Assembly (NCBI GenBank): GCA_024234215.1 | Contig: JACKOQ010000002.1 | Location: forward strand, 310,001-374,000 | DNA length: 64,000 bases | Source of the DNA: Pseudomonadales bacterium | GTDB taxonomy: Bacteria; Pseudomonadota; Gammaproteobacteria; Pseudomonadales; UBA5862 | Direction: 5' to 3' | In this document: piece after piece, positions 53,490-62,094 of the stretch | Position numbering within the stretch: the first letter of the stretch is position 1 | Layout: each line of letters opens with the position of its first letter | Position numbers and translations under genes: made by a program | The notes under the pieces: generated by a model | Databases searched by the model: none | Told to the model about the DNA's origin: nothing | Seen by the model: the letters and a program-made list of their open reading frames with translations, nothing else

Positions 53490-54248
53490 ATGGACTTTCT
53501 GCTCTTTCAACTGCACGCACCCCTGGCGGCTTGGGGTGATACGGCGGTGGGCGAATACCGCGGCAGCCTCAACTGGCCAAGCGAATCGGCCTTGATCGGA
53601 CTGCTTGGCGCCGCCTTGGGCGTCCGTCGGACGGATGAAGCCGCGCACGCCGGGCTGCGACAGGGCTATCGCTACGCCGTCGGAACGGTGGCGCCGGGAA
53701 CGTTACTGCGCGACTACCACACCGCGCAGGTACCCGGCCGCGCGGACCTGAAAAAGCGGCCGCACCAGACGCGACGCGATGAGTTGGCCGTACCTAAGCA
53801 CCTGCTCAATACGGTGCTCTCCACCCGCGACTATCGCCAGGAAGGCGCCTGGCGCGTCGCGATACAGGAAGCGCAAAACCCGCCGCATTCCCTGCAAACA
53901 CTGGCGGAAGCATTGGCGAAACCACACTTCGTGCTCTATCTGGGACGGAAATCCTGCCCATTGGCGGCACCGCTTGATCCGTGGCTCATTGCCGCCGGGA
54001 GCGTCAAGGATGCTTTTGAGGCCTACCGGCTCCGGCAACACGAGCATCTGCAGAGCCAGCGCAACCGTCATGGAGAACTGCCACTGGAGAGCCCAGAGCC
54101 GCTGCGGCAGATGGCTTGGCCCGATCAGATGGAAGCCGGCATGGAACCCGACCTCACTACTGTGCGCAAGGATCGCCTCATCCGGCGCGGTGGTTGGCAA
54201 TTCGCCGACCGCTTCGAGCATGTGGCAATGCTAAGCGGGGAGGAGTAG
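53490..54248 (+). CDS. casD: Cascade subunit Cas5e (CasD)
   Basis: The 252-residue Cas5e RAMP protein (LLFQLHAPLAAWGDTAVGEYRG near the start; PSESALIGLLGAALG) caps the 5' handle of the crRNA. It sits between casC and casE with 2-bp gaps. Confidence 0.94.
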   Translation: MDFLLFQLHAPLAAWGDTAVGEYRGSLNWPSESALIGLLGAALGVRRTDEAAHAGLRQGYRYAVGTVAPGTLLRDYHTAQVPGRADLKKRPHQTRRDELAVPKHLLNTVLSTRDYRQEGAWRVAIQEAQNPPHSLQTLAEALAKPHFVLYLGRKSCPLAAPLDPWLIAAGSVKDAFEAYRLRQHEHLQSQRNRHGELPLESPEPLRQMAWPDQMEAGMEPDLTTVRKDRLIRRGGWQFADRFEHVAMLSGEE

Positions 54249-54250
54249 CG

Positions 54251-54949
54251 ATGTTTTTCAGCCTCATTGCGCCGACCCCAGGCAGCGAGCGCGACGCCGC
54301 CCATGCCTTGCTGGGCGGGCCGTATGAAGAACATCAGTGGCTGTGGCGGTTCTTTCCGGGTAATCCCGATGCCCGGCGCGACTTTCTGTTCCGGCGCAGC
54401 GAACAGACGGGGATGGCGCGTTACCACGTGGTGTCGGCACGTCAACCCGTGAGCCCAGACAGCGCCTGGATGGTACAGAGCCGGGAGTACGCGCCGCGCA
54501 TCGCTCCGGGAACGCGCCTGCAATTCGAGTTGCGCGCCAACCCGGTGGTGCGCACCCGGCGCGATGGCAAGGCCTGCCGGGACGATGTGGTCATGGCGGA
54601 GAAAAAGCGGCTGCTACAAGCCCGTGGGCTGGACCGGTGGGCAGATTGGGTCGACGCAGACCGTCCGGCCCTTTATGACCTGGTGGCGCAAACCTGCAGT
54701 TTGTGGCTGCACAGGTCTGGTGAACGTAACGGGTTTGCATTGGATGAAGAGGCGCTGCGCGTGGACGCTTACCAGAACCACGCCGAAAAGCGGCAGCTTC
54801 CCAGAGAGCGGCGCCTGCGTTTTTCCTCGGTCGATTTTGCCGGTGTGCTGACCGTCACCGACACCGATCGCCTGCACGAGGCGTTGATCCACGGCATCGG
54901 CCCCGCCAAGGCCTTCGGCTGCGGCCTGCTGCTGGTACGGCGCTTGTAG
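54251..54949 (+). CDS. casE: crRNA-processing endoribonuclease Cas6e (CasE)
   Basis: The 232-residue Cas6e has two ferredoxin-like folds. It begins MFFSLIAP, has a likely catalytic histidine in YEEHQWLWRFF near residue 28, and ends in the glycine-rich GIGPAKAFGCGLLLV motif. It cuts each repeat at the base of its stem and stays bound. It should also process the mini-CRISPR at 49898-49987 and may bind the leader hairpin at 50202-50230. ATG at 54251, 2 bp after casD, is the start. Confidence 0.94.
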   Translation: MFFSLIAPTPGSERDAAHALLGGPYEEHQWLWRFFPGNPDARRDFLFRRSEQTGMARYHVVSARQPVSPDSAWMVQSREYAPRIAPGTRLQFELRANPVVRTRRDGKACRDDVVMAEKKRLLQARGLDRWADWVDADRPALYDLVAQTCSLWLHRSGERNGFALDEEALRVDAYQNHAEKRQLPRERRLRFSSVDFAGVLTVTDTDRLHEALIHGIGPAKAFGCGLLLVRRL

Positions 54950-54968
54950 GCCTGCCAGGGGCGGCCTA

Positions 54969-54988
54969 TCCTTACTGCAATGTAAGGA
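54969..54988. promoter_or_regulatory. Palindromic operator upstream of the AbrB/PIN module
   Basis: TCCTTAC (54969-54975) and GTAAGGA (54982-54988) form a perfect 7-bp inverted repeat with a 6-bp spacer, 19 bp before the antitoxin start. Its place fits autoregulation by the AbrB-type antitoxin and suggests a promoter inside the cas operon. Confidence 0.6.
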
Positions 54989-55007
54989 ATTTGTCAGGAG
55001 GAAAGAA

Positions 55008-55244
55008 ATGGAAGCGACGCTGACCAGCAAAGGCCAGGTCACCATCCCCAAGGCGGTGCGCGATGCGTTGCACCTGCGTTCCGGTGATCGGCTCGATTTC
55101 ATCCTGGAAGCCGACGGCACCGTGCGGGTGCTGCCCATCACAGGCTCCGTCAAACGCCTCAAGGGCATGCTGCCCAAGCCTCCGCGGCCTTTGACTGTCG
55201 AGGAAATGGACGAAGCCATCGCCAAGGGTGCGGCCGGCGCATGA
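55008..55244 (+). CDS. AbrB/MazE-type antitoxin
   Basis: The 78-residue protein has a SpoVT-AbrB swapped-hairpin DNA-binding domain (TSKGQVTIPKAVRDALHLRSGDRLDF, 26 residues in all, positions 6-31) and a short toxin-binding tail. It would neutralise the PIN toxin encoded next, with which it overlaps by 4 bp (ATGA), and repress its own promoter at the palindrome 54969-54988. A strong AGGAGG ribosome site precedes it. It lies between casE and cas1, an unusual place. Confidence 0.88.
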   Translation: MEATLTSKGQVTIPKAVRDALHLRSGDRLDFILEADGTVRVLPITGSVKRLKGMLPKPPRPLTVEEMDEAIAKGAAGA

Positions 55245-55639
55245 TCGGCCTCGATACCAACGTGCTGGTGCGCTACATCGTGCGGGACGACCCGGCGCAG
55301 ACCGCCTTGGCCGACCACTGCATCGACCACAGGTGCAGCCGCGAGCAGCCTGGTTATGTCTCACACCTGGTCATGGCGGAGCTTTGCTGGGTGCTGGAGC
55401 GCGGTTACGGCTACCCACGGCAGATACTGGGAGAGGTGCTCGGCACGCTGCTCACGAGCGAGGAGATCAAGATTCAGGATGCACCGCGGGTGCGGCTGGC
55501 GCTCGGTACCTTTTCGGCCAGTGCGGCCGACTTCGCCGATTGCTTGATCGGCATCCTGCACCAGCGGGCCGAATGCGAAGTCACAGTGACCTTCGACAAG
55601 AAGGCTGCTCGACTTCCGACCCATCGCCTGCTGGAGTGA
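55241..55639 (+). CDS. PIN-domain toxin, VapC-like
   Basis: The 132-residue PIN-domain ribonuclease has acidic active-site residues in GLDTNVLVRY (Asp near 5), AELCWVLE (Glu near 44) and ADFADCLIG (Asp near 97-100). It would cleave RNA, often tRNA, when not bound by the antitoxin. It overlaps the AbrB-type antitoxin by 4 bp. Family and pairing are clear; the target is unknown. Confidence 0.88.
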   Translation: MIGLDTNVLVRYIVRDDPAQTALADHCIDHRCSREQPGYVSHLVMAELCWVLERGYGYPRQILGEVLGTLLTSEEIKIQDAPRVRLALGTFSASAADFADCLIGILHQRAECEVTVTFDKKAARLPTHRLLE

Positions 55640-55642
55640 GCC

Positions 55643-55660
55643 GTGGCCGATCTGCTGCCA
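55643..55660 (+). pseudogene. Possible remnant of a cas1 start
   Basis: Three bases after the PIN toxin stop, 18 bases encode V(M)ADLLP and match the first 18 bases of cas1 (56350-56367, MADLLP) at 15 positions. The similarity then fades. It may be the old cas1 start left behind when the second toxin-antitoxin module entered, or it may be chance. Confidence 0.4.
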
Positions 55661-55772
55661 GCGTCTCCAAGGCTCTCGATCACACGCCCGCTGGGGTTGC
55701 AGGGAATGAAACTTGTCCGAGAAGATCGCCAAGGCTATGCTGCATCGCAAATGCAATGCATGAGGAGTCTGC

Positions 55773-56054
55773 ATGAAAACCACCACCCTGCCCTCGGTAC
55801 GGGTTGCCGGAGAACTGCGTGCCGCCGTTGAATCGGTGCTGTGCGAGGGTGAGACACTTTCTGCATTTTTGCTGGAGTCGGTGCGGCTCAACGTCGAGCG
55901 GCGCGAGGCGCAGCGCGAGTTCATCACCCGTGGCTTGCGCGCGCGTGACGAGGCGCGCGCAAGCAGTGAGTACGTCGGCACGGAGGAGATGCTCGCCAGA
56001 TTGGACGCCACGCTCGCCAAGGCGCGGGAGCGGCTGGCGGGCGAATCCCGGTGA
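55773..56054 (+). CDS. ParD/RHH-like antitoxin
   Basis: The 93-residue protein begins like a ribbon-helix-helix repressor (TTLPSVRVAGELRAAVESVL) and has a charged helical C-terminus, as in YlcI/YnfO or ParD-type antitoxins. It overlaps the following toxin by 4 bp (GTGA). A short inverted repeat (TGCAT/ATGCA, 55741-55755) and GAGGAG lie just upstream. It is the antitoxin of the second module between casE and cas1. Confidence 0.8.
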   Translation: MKTTTLPSVRVAGELRAAVESVLCEGETLSAFLLESVRLNVERREAQREFITRGLRARDEARASSEYVGTEEMLARLDATLAKARERLAGESR

Positions 56055-56350
56055 ACTACCGGCTGCGCCTGACGCCCGGTGCGGCCGAAGACCTCCAGCG
56101 TCTGTTCGATTTTCTGGCGGAACAGGATCTCGCCATGGCCGAGCGCGCCAGGGTGGCCATTGCCAAGGCATTCGATTTTCTGCGGGAGTTCCCCTTTGCC
56201 TGCCGCAAGATCGGGGCGGAACACCCCTTGCTGCGCGAGATGGTGATCAGCTTCGGGCGGGCAGGGTATGTGGCCCTGTACGAGATTGAAAGCGAGCGGA
56301 CGGTGACCGTGCTCGCCGTCCGCCACCAGCGCGAGGACGATTATTTCTGA
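56051..56350 (+). CDS. RelE/ParE-family toxin
   Basis: The 99-residue protein has the ParE/RelE fold (YRLRLTPGAAEDLQRLFDFLAEQ, 23 residues at positions 3-25, then FPFACRKIG and VTVLAVRHQREDDY). It starts with GTG within the antitoxin stop. Its own TGA overlaps the cas1 ATG (TGATG), so ribosomes finishing the toxin can start cas1. Gyrase poison (ParE) or mRNA interferase (RelE) activity cannot be told apart. Confidence 0.85.
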   Translation: MNYRLRLTPGAAEDLQRLFDFLAEQDLAMAERARVAIAKAFDFLREFPFACRKIGAEHPLLREMVISFGRAGYVALYEIESERTVTVLAVRHQREDDYF

Positions 56351-57270
56351 TGGCCGACCTGCTGCCGCCACTGCGCCCGATCCCGATCAAGGAACGCCTG
56401 TCGGTGCTCTACATCGAGCGCGGCCAGATCGACGTGCTCGACGGCGCCTTCGTGGTGGTCGATGCCAACGGCGTGCGCACCCATATCCCGGTCGGTGGCG
56501 TGGCCTGCCTGATGCTGGAGCCCGGTGCCCGCGTATCCCATGCCGCCGTGGCGCTGGCCGCGCGGGTCGGCACCCTGCTGGTCTGGATCGGCGAGGCCGG
56601 CGTGCGGCTCTATTCCGCGGGTCAGCCCGGCGGTGCGCGTTCTGACCGCTTGTTGTATCAGGCCAAGCTGGCGTTGGACCCAGACCTGCGGCTGAAGGTG
56701 GTGCGCAAGATGTACGAACTGCGCTTTGGCGAGCCGCCGCCGCAGCGCCGCTCGGTCGAGCAGCTGCGCGGCATCGAGGGCGCCCGCGTGCGCGAGATGT
56801 ACAAGCGCATCGCGCAGAAATTCGGCGTCACCTGGCGCGCGCGTAACTATGATCCAACCGAGTGGGACGCCTCCGACCTGCCCAACCGCTGCCTGTCATC
56901 GGCCACCGCCTGCCTTTACGGCGTCACCGAAGCGGCCGTGCTGGCAGCCGGATACGCGCCAGCGGTAGGGTTCATCCACACCGGCAAGCCGTTGTCGTTC
57001 GTCTACGATGTCGCCGACGTGTACAAATTCGAGACCGTCGTGCCGGTCGCCTTTCAGGTTGCCGCCAAAAAGCCGGCCAACCCCGAACGCGAAGTGCGCC
57101 TGCGCTGCCGCGACATCTTTCGGCAGACCCGCCTGCTCGAACGCATCATTCCCGGCATCGAAGAGATGCTGGCCGCCGGAGAGATCGCGCCTCCGGTTGC
57201 CCCGGACGACGCCATCGGCCCGGCCATCCCCAACCCGGAGCCGCTCGGCGATGCTGGTCATCGTGGTTGA
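56350..57270 (+). CDS. cas1: CRISPR integrase Cas1 (type I-E)
   Basis: The 306-residue Cas1 has metal ligands in GVTEAAVLAAG (Glu near 196 of the alignment region), GFIHTGKPLSF (His) and YDVADVYKF (Asp). The wording is nearly that of E. coli Cas1. With Cas2 it inserts new spacers at the leader end. Its ATG overlaps the ParE-type toxin stop by 1 base, and its end overlaps cas2 by 20 bp. Confidence 0.96.
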   Translation: MADLLPPLRPIPIKERLSVLYIERGQIDVLDGAFVVVDANGVRTHIPVGGVACLMLEPGARVSHAAVALAARVGTLLVWIGEAGVRLYSAGQPGGARSDRLLYQAKLALDPDLRLKVVRKMYELRFGEPPPQRRSVEQLRGIEGARVREMYKRIAQKFGVTWRARNYDPTEWDASDLPNRCLSSATACLYGVTEAAVLAAGYAPAVGFIHTGKPLSFVYDVADVYKFETVVPVAFQVAAKKPANPEREVRLRCRDIFRQTRLLERIIPGIEEMLAAGEIAPPVAPDDAIGPAIPNPEPLGDAGHRG

Positions 57271-57550
57271 AAATGCCCCGCCAAGGCTGCGCGGGCGGCT
57301 GGCCGTGTGGCTGCTGGAGATTCGCGCCGGCGTCTATGTCGGCGACTATTCGCGCCGCGTGCGCGAGAACATCTGGTCACAGGTCGAGCAGGGCATCGGT
57401 GATGGCAATGCCGTGATGGCCTGGAGGGCGGCGACCGAAGCCGGTTTCGATTTCGTGACCTGCGGGCTCAACCGGCGCATTCCGGTGGAACTCGATGGCG
57501 CCAAACTGGTGTCGTTTCTGCCGCCGGATGCCGGCGAGGGCCAACCGTGA
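57251..57550 (+). CDS. cas2: CRISPR adaptation protein Cas2 (type I-E, CasF-like)
   Basis: The 99-residue Cas2 (MLVIVVENAPPRLRGRLAVW and the next stretch EIRAGVYVGDYS) closely matches E. coli Cas2e. It bridges two Cas1 dimers in the spacer integration complex. It starts inside cas1 and is followed directly by the array leader. Confidence 0.96.
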   Translation: MLVIVVENAPPRLRGRLAVWLLEIRAGVYVGDYSRRVRENIWSQVEQGIGDGNAVMAWRAATEAGFDFVTCGLNRRIPVELDGAKLVSFLPPDAGEGQP

Positions 57551-57654
57551 GTCTGCTCTTTAACAATACGCAATCGATTTGTCAGCACCTGGCAATTGCT
57601 GGTAGATTTTCGCTTGCCATTTTTCTGATTAAAAATCAGTGAAATGGAAGAAGT
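57551..57654 (+). promoter_or_regulatory. CRISPR leader
   Basis: This AT-rich 104-bp stretch lies between cas2 and the first repeat. It has a CTGATT/AATCAG inverted repeat at 57625-57639 just before the array and A/T tracts suitable for IHF bending. It should hold the array promoter and the integration signals. Perfect, full-length repeats at this end agree with its being the leader side. Confidence 0.8.
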
Positions 57655-60527
57655 GCGTTCCCCGCACCCGCGGGGATGAACCGGTGATCGGGGTGCAGCA
57701 GGCGGTAGGCAAAACGCGTTCCCCGCACCCGCGGGGATGAACCGCCAGCCGGCCACCTCGTCCGGCGCCGTCGCCCGCGTTCCCCGCACCCGCGGGGATG
57801 AACCGTGACGGTGACGATCGATGGCGTGGCAGCGTCGGCGTTCCCCGCACCCGCGGGGATGAACCGGGTAACGGGTGTCAAGCACTTTTTCGACGAAAGC
57901 GTTCCCGCACCCGCGGGATGAACCGGACGGGAAAGACGCGGCCAGCATGACCGCCTCGCGTTTCCCGCACCCGCGGGGATGAACCGCAATGCTGGACGGC
58001 GACCAGGCACCACTGGTGCGCGTTCCCCGCACCCGCGGGATGAACCGGCGTCCCTCGTCATCGGCCAGAGTCCATAGTAGCGTTCCCCGCACCCGCGGGG
58101 ATGAACCGCGAGGGCTATCAATGAGCTATGTGATGAGGCCGCGTTCCCCGCACCCGCGGGGATGAACCGGCGGCGCCGGTCGCCTTGGGCAGCTCCCAGA
58201 CGCGTTCCCCGCACCCGCGGGGATGAACCGTCGTTCTCGCCGGCTGGCGCCTTCGAGAGCGGAGCGTTCCCCGCACCCGCGGGATGAACCGGCATCGGCC
58301 CACCCGTCTGCGCTGGCTGCTCCGCGTTCCCGCACCCGCGGGATGAACCGTATGAGACCAGCGGGTCGATCGGACCGCTGACGCGTTCCCCGCACCCGCG
58401 GGGATGAACCGGTGCTTGGCGTGCAGCAGGCGCTTGGCAAGAGGCGTTCCCCGCACCCGCGGGGATGAACCGGGGTCCGGCCAGCAGGGGAGCGGAACCG
58501 GCGAGCGTTCCCCGCACCCGCGGGATGAACCGAACTCCGGTGACAACTCCTTCGGCATCTCTGCGCGTCCCCGCACCCGCGGGATGAACCGCAGGTTGCC
58601 GATGGCTGGGTCGGGGTTTCGGTGCGTTCCCCGCACCCGCGGGGATGAACCTGGATGCGCCGCGCCAACGCGGAGGCTGCGGCGGCGTTCCCCGCACCCG
58701 CGGGGATGAACCGGGGTTGCTGGGCGAGGATTATGCCAGTGGCGAGCGTTCCCGCACCCGCGGGATGAACCGTTGCGACAATTTTCACGTCAGGCGCTGT
58801 GGCGGCGTTCCCACCCGCGGGGATGAACCGCCCCATGACATCGATGCCTGTTTTGGGTCGCGGCGTTCCCCGCACCCGCGGGATGAACCGCAGCGAGCGA
58901 CAGCAGAGGTCCTTCAACGTCGGCGTTCCCCGCACCCGCGCGGGATGAACCGGCCGTCGGCAGCATTGCTGCATGGATCGATGGGCGTTCCCCGCACCCG
59001 CGGGGATGAACCGCGATACGATTGGCCCTTCAAAACCGCTGCGATAAGCGTTCCCCGCACCCGCGGGGATGAACCGATGATCGAGATAGTATTGGAGCTC
59101 CATGAGCTGCGTTCCCGCACCCGCGGGATGAACCGGGATCGTTTTCGGATCTAAAGGCGGTCAACGAGCGTTCCCCGCACCCGCGGGATGAACCGTGGCA
59201 GCTACTCCGCCGGGCTGTCGACAACGCGCGTTCCCCGCACCCGCGGGATGAACCGGCATCGATGACGCCATGCCCGGTCAGGTCGGCGCGTTCCCCGCAC
59301 CCGCGGGATGAACCGGACGCGGATGGCGACGAGCTGGCTTTCAACGAGCGTTCCCGCACCCGCGGGATGAACCGTGGGTCGCGCGGTGCTGTGTCTTCGA
59401 GACGCGCGCGCGTTCCCGCACCCGCGCGGGATGAACCGGCCGATGGGCTTGGGTTGCCGATCGGCAAGTTGCGTTCCCCGCACCCGCGGGATGAACCGTT
59501 CGTTCCGGCCTTCGGCCTCCACGTGACCTGGCGTTCCCGCACCCGCGGGATGAACCGTCACGGCACACTCGCATCCAGCAGTGGTAGGGGGCGTTTCCCC
59601 GCACCCGCGGGATGAACCGCCTCCTGGTGGAGTTTCGGGAGATTGTTTGGTGCGTTCCCCGCACCCGCGGGGATGAACCGGTGCGCAGCGATTGGACAAC
59701 CCTGGTGATCCGCGTTCCCCGCACCCGCGGGATGAACCGGCGGTCAACGAGGCCGGCGAATATGAGACTGGGCGTTCCCCGCACCCGCGGGATGAACCGG
59801 CATGGAGGATGAGAACGGTCCTGCCGATGCGCGTTCCCCGCACCCGCGGGGATGAACCGAGTGGTTCCGCGACCAAAACCTTCAGAATTCGGCGGCGTTC
59901 CCGCACCCGCGGGGATGAACCCGCAGGCATGAGCATCCTCGACGCGCCTGCGCTGGCGTTCCCCGCACCCGCGGGGATGAACCGGGCTGGCGATCTACAA
60001 CGCTTTGCGCAGCCACGCGTTCCCCGCACCCGCGGGATGAACCGGTGATCCAGCCGGTGGAGTATGTTCACGCTAAGCGTTCCCCGCACCCGCGGGATGA
60101 ACCGTATTGGTGGCGGTGTCCCAGATCGGCCGCGTCCGCGTTCCCGCACCCGCGGGGATGAACCGGCACTTCTTTGTATGGTCCGACTTTCTTGTAGGCG
60201 TTCCCGCACCCGCGGGATGAACCGCACACCGCCCGCAGTTGATATCAAGTAGACGCGTTCCCCGCACCCGCGGGGATGAACCGTCACCGGCATTTTCGAT
60301 CAGCCCGAGGCTCCTGCGTTCCCCGCACCCGCGGGGATGAACCGACTCATGCGCGCAAATTCTGGTTCGATATTGTGCGTTCCCCGCACCCGCGGGGATG
60401 AACCGATACATTCAGGGTTACGAACTTCATCCGCAAAGCGTTCCCCGCACCCGCGGGGATGAACCGGCCCGCGACGATAAAACCGCGTGGCGCACGATGC
60501 GTTCCCCGCACCCGCGGGGATGAACCG
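57655..60527 (+). CRISPR. Type I-E CRISPR array, 48 repeats and 47 spacers (hand count)
   Basis: The consensus 29-nt repeat has stem CCCCGC/GCGGGG, loop ACCC and handle ATGAACCG; most spacers are 32 nt (61-nt period). The array is transcribed on the plus strand from the leader next to cas2. Many middle repeats (for example the 5th, 12th, 19th, 25th and 29th) lack one C, one G or both from the stem runs. The 20th lacks several bases and the 17th ends in T. Spacers 1 and 13 are similar to each other. I did not see a spacer matching elsewhere in the window, but could not search fully. Confidence 0.98.
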
Positions 60528-60729
60528 CTGGGGGGGGGGTAATTGAGCTCAGACCACGATTTTCTCGGTTTCCTGCTCTCCAGACCGGACAAGTCACCGG
60601 CCTGCCTGATGGGAGAACAGGCCAAAACCACTGACAGCCATTGAAAACTTTTCAGCAGCGAAGCCAGGATGATTGTCCGCAATGCGGCATTCGCTCGATT
60701 TCGGCGCAGCCATAGCGTGCTCCAGACCT
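60528..60729. other. Trailer-end intergenic region
   Basis: The last repeat is followed by a run of ten G (60530-60539) and then 190 bp without a recognisable gene. The open frame that runs through it on the minus strand begins inside ogt in another frame and ends in the repeats, so it is not a gene. Confidence 0.5.
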
Positions 60730-61200
60730 TCAATTCACCCCCACCCCCTCGTGCCGCAGCAGCCACCGTTTGCGCTCCAGACCGCCGCCATAGCCGGTGA
60801 GTTGACCGTTGCGGCCGATGATGCGGTGGCAGGGCACCACGATGGCGATCGGGTTTCTGCCGTTGGCCAGTCCCACGGCGCGGCAGGCGCGAGGATTGCC
60901 GATGGCCGCGGCGATGGCGCCATAGCTGGCGGTGCGGCCATGGGGAACCTGCAGCAGTGCTTGCCACACCCGCTGCTGAAATGGGCTGCCCTCGCCGGCA
61001 AGCGGCAGGTCGAACCGCTGCAGGCGGCCGTCGAAGTAGGCAGTGAGCTGGCGGAGGGCCTCGCGCAGCAGGGCATTGGGACCGGCCACGGGCAGAACCG
61101 GGGGCAGCTCTTCAGGAAAGCGGATCGCGGTCAAGGCGTGGTCGCTGGCGCAGAGGGTCAGTTCGCCGAGCGGACTGTGCAGGGTGGCGGCGTGGTGCAT
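60730..61200 (-). CDS. ogt: Methylated-DNA--protein-cysteine S-methyltransferase
   Basis: The 156-residue protein has an N-terminal RNase H-like part, a helix-turn-helix (PHGRTASYGAIAAAIG) and the active-site motif VPCHRII near residue 122. It transfers O6-alkyl groups from guanine to its own cysteine. ATG at 61200 has GAGG 9 bp upstream; the TTG at 61209 is too close to that site. Confidence 0.95.
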   Translation of the reverse strand: MHHAATLHSPLGELTLCASDHALTAIRFPEELPPVLPVAGPNALLREALRQLTAYFDGRLQRFDLPLAGEGSPFQQRVWQALLQVPHGRTASYGAIAAAIGNPRACRAVGLANGRNPIAIVVPCHRIIGRNGQLTGYGGGLERKRWLLRHEGVGVN

Positions 61201-61388
61201 GGAAGACAACCTCGTCGGTGCGGTCGGGGTGCTCCATTGTGCATCAGGGCATGGCTGGATCGATAATGCAGTCAGAAGGAGCTGCCACGGCCGCGTGTTG
61301 ACGCCGGCGACGGCAGACGGCAGGCTGAACTGCCGCGCAATGCGACAGCCACCGATTCACCCATCCGACTTCCATGCTGGAGCCCCGC

Positions 61389-62081
61389 ATGACCGCGCCG
61401 CGCCACCGCCGTCACTACCGTTACTATGACCTGGTCATGGCGGCCTTCGTCACGGTGCTGCTCTGCGCCAACCTGATCGGCGTCAGCAAGGTGACCACGG
61501 TGGCCGGCTTCACCTTCAGCGCTGGCAACCTGTTCTTTCCGATCAGTTACCTGTTCGGCGACATCCTGACCGAGGTGTACGGCTTCGCCCGCTCGCGGCG
61601 GGTGGTGTGGGCCGGTTTTGGCGCGCTGGCCTTCGCCAGCTTCATGAGCACGGTGGTGGTGAATATGCCGCCGGCCGCCGGCTGGGAGGGGCAGGCGGTG
61701 ATCGAGGCGGCCTTCGGCTCCACTTGGCGCATCGCGCTGGCCTCGCTGATCGGTTACTGGTGCGGCGAGTTCACCAACTCCTTCACACTGGCGCGAATGA
61801 AGGTGCTGACCCAGGGGCGTCACCTCTGGAGCCGCACGATCGGCTCGACCGTCGCCGGTGAGGCGGTCGACACGCTGGTGTTCTATCCGCTGGCCTTCTA
61901 TGGCGTCTGGGAGACCGATCTGCTGCTGGCGGTGATGGCAATGAACTACTGCATCAAGGTGGGCTGGGAGGTGGTGATGACGCCGCTGACCTACCGCATC
62001 GTGGCGGCATTGAAGCGGGCCGAGCATGAGGATTACTTCGATGACAAGACCGATTTCAACCCCTTCAGCCTGAAAGTGTAG
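61389..62081 (+). CDS. yhhQ: Queuosine precursor transporter YhhQ
   Basis: The 230-residue membrane protein has about six helices and belongs to the YhhQ/ECF-like vitamin-uptake family (NLIGVSKVT, FPISYLFGDILTEVYGF, NMPPA). YhhQ imports 7-cyano/7-aminomethyl-deazaguanine precursors for queuosine tRNA modification. ATG at 61389 has TGGAG 8 bp upstream; ATG at 61374 is an alternative. Confidence 0.9.
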   Translation: MTAPRHRRHYRYYDLVMAAFVTVLLCANLIGVSKVTTVAGFTFSAGNLFFPISYLFGDILTEVYGFARSRRVVWAGFGALAFASFMSTVVVNMPPAAGWEGQAVIEAAFGSTWRIALASLIGYWCGEFTNSFTLARMKVLTQGRHLWSRTIGSTVAGEAVDTLVFYPLAFYGVWETDLLLAVMAMNYCIKVGWEVVMTPLTYRIVAALKRAEHEDYFDDKTDFNPFSLKV

Positions 62082-62094
62082 TGGTGCTGTGCCG

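Noticed and set aside
59111..59790. An 11-base match (GCGGTCAACGA) shared by two array spacers
   Set aside because: The match is at different offsets and the flanks differ, so chance is more likely than a common target.
57346..60411. Several minus-strand and plus-strand open frames across the array, encoding repeats such as RFIPAGAGNA and SPHPRG
   Set aside because: They are translations of the CRISPR repeat. Repeated peptides of this kind are a known annotation artefact, and no ribosome sites or domains are present.
60347..60967. 206-codon minus-strand open frame between the array and ogt
   Set aside because: It runs from an alternative frame of ogt into the CRISPR repeats. I looked for a transposase remnant and found none.
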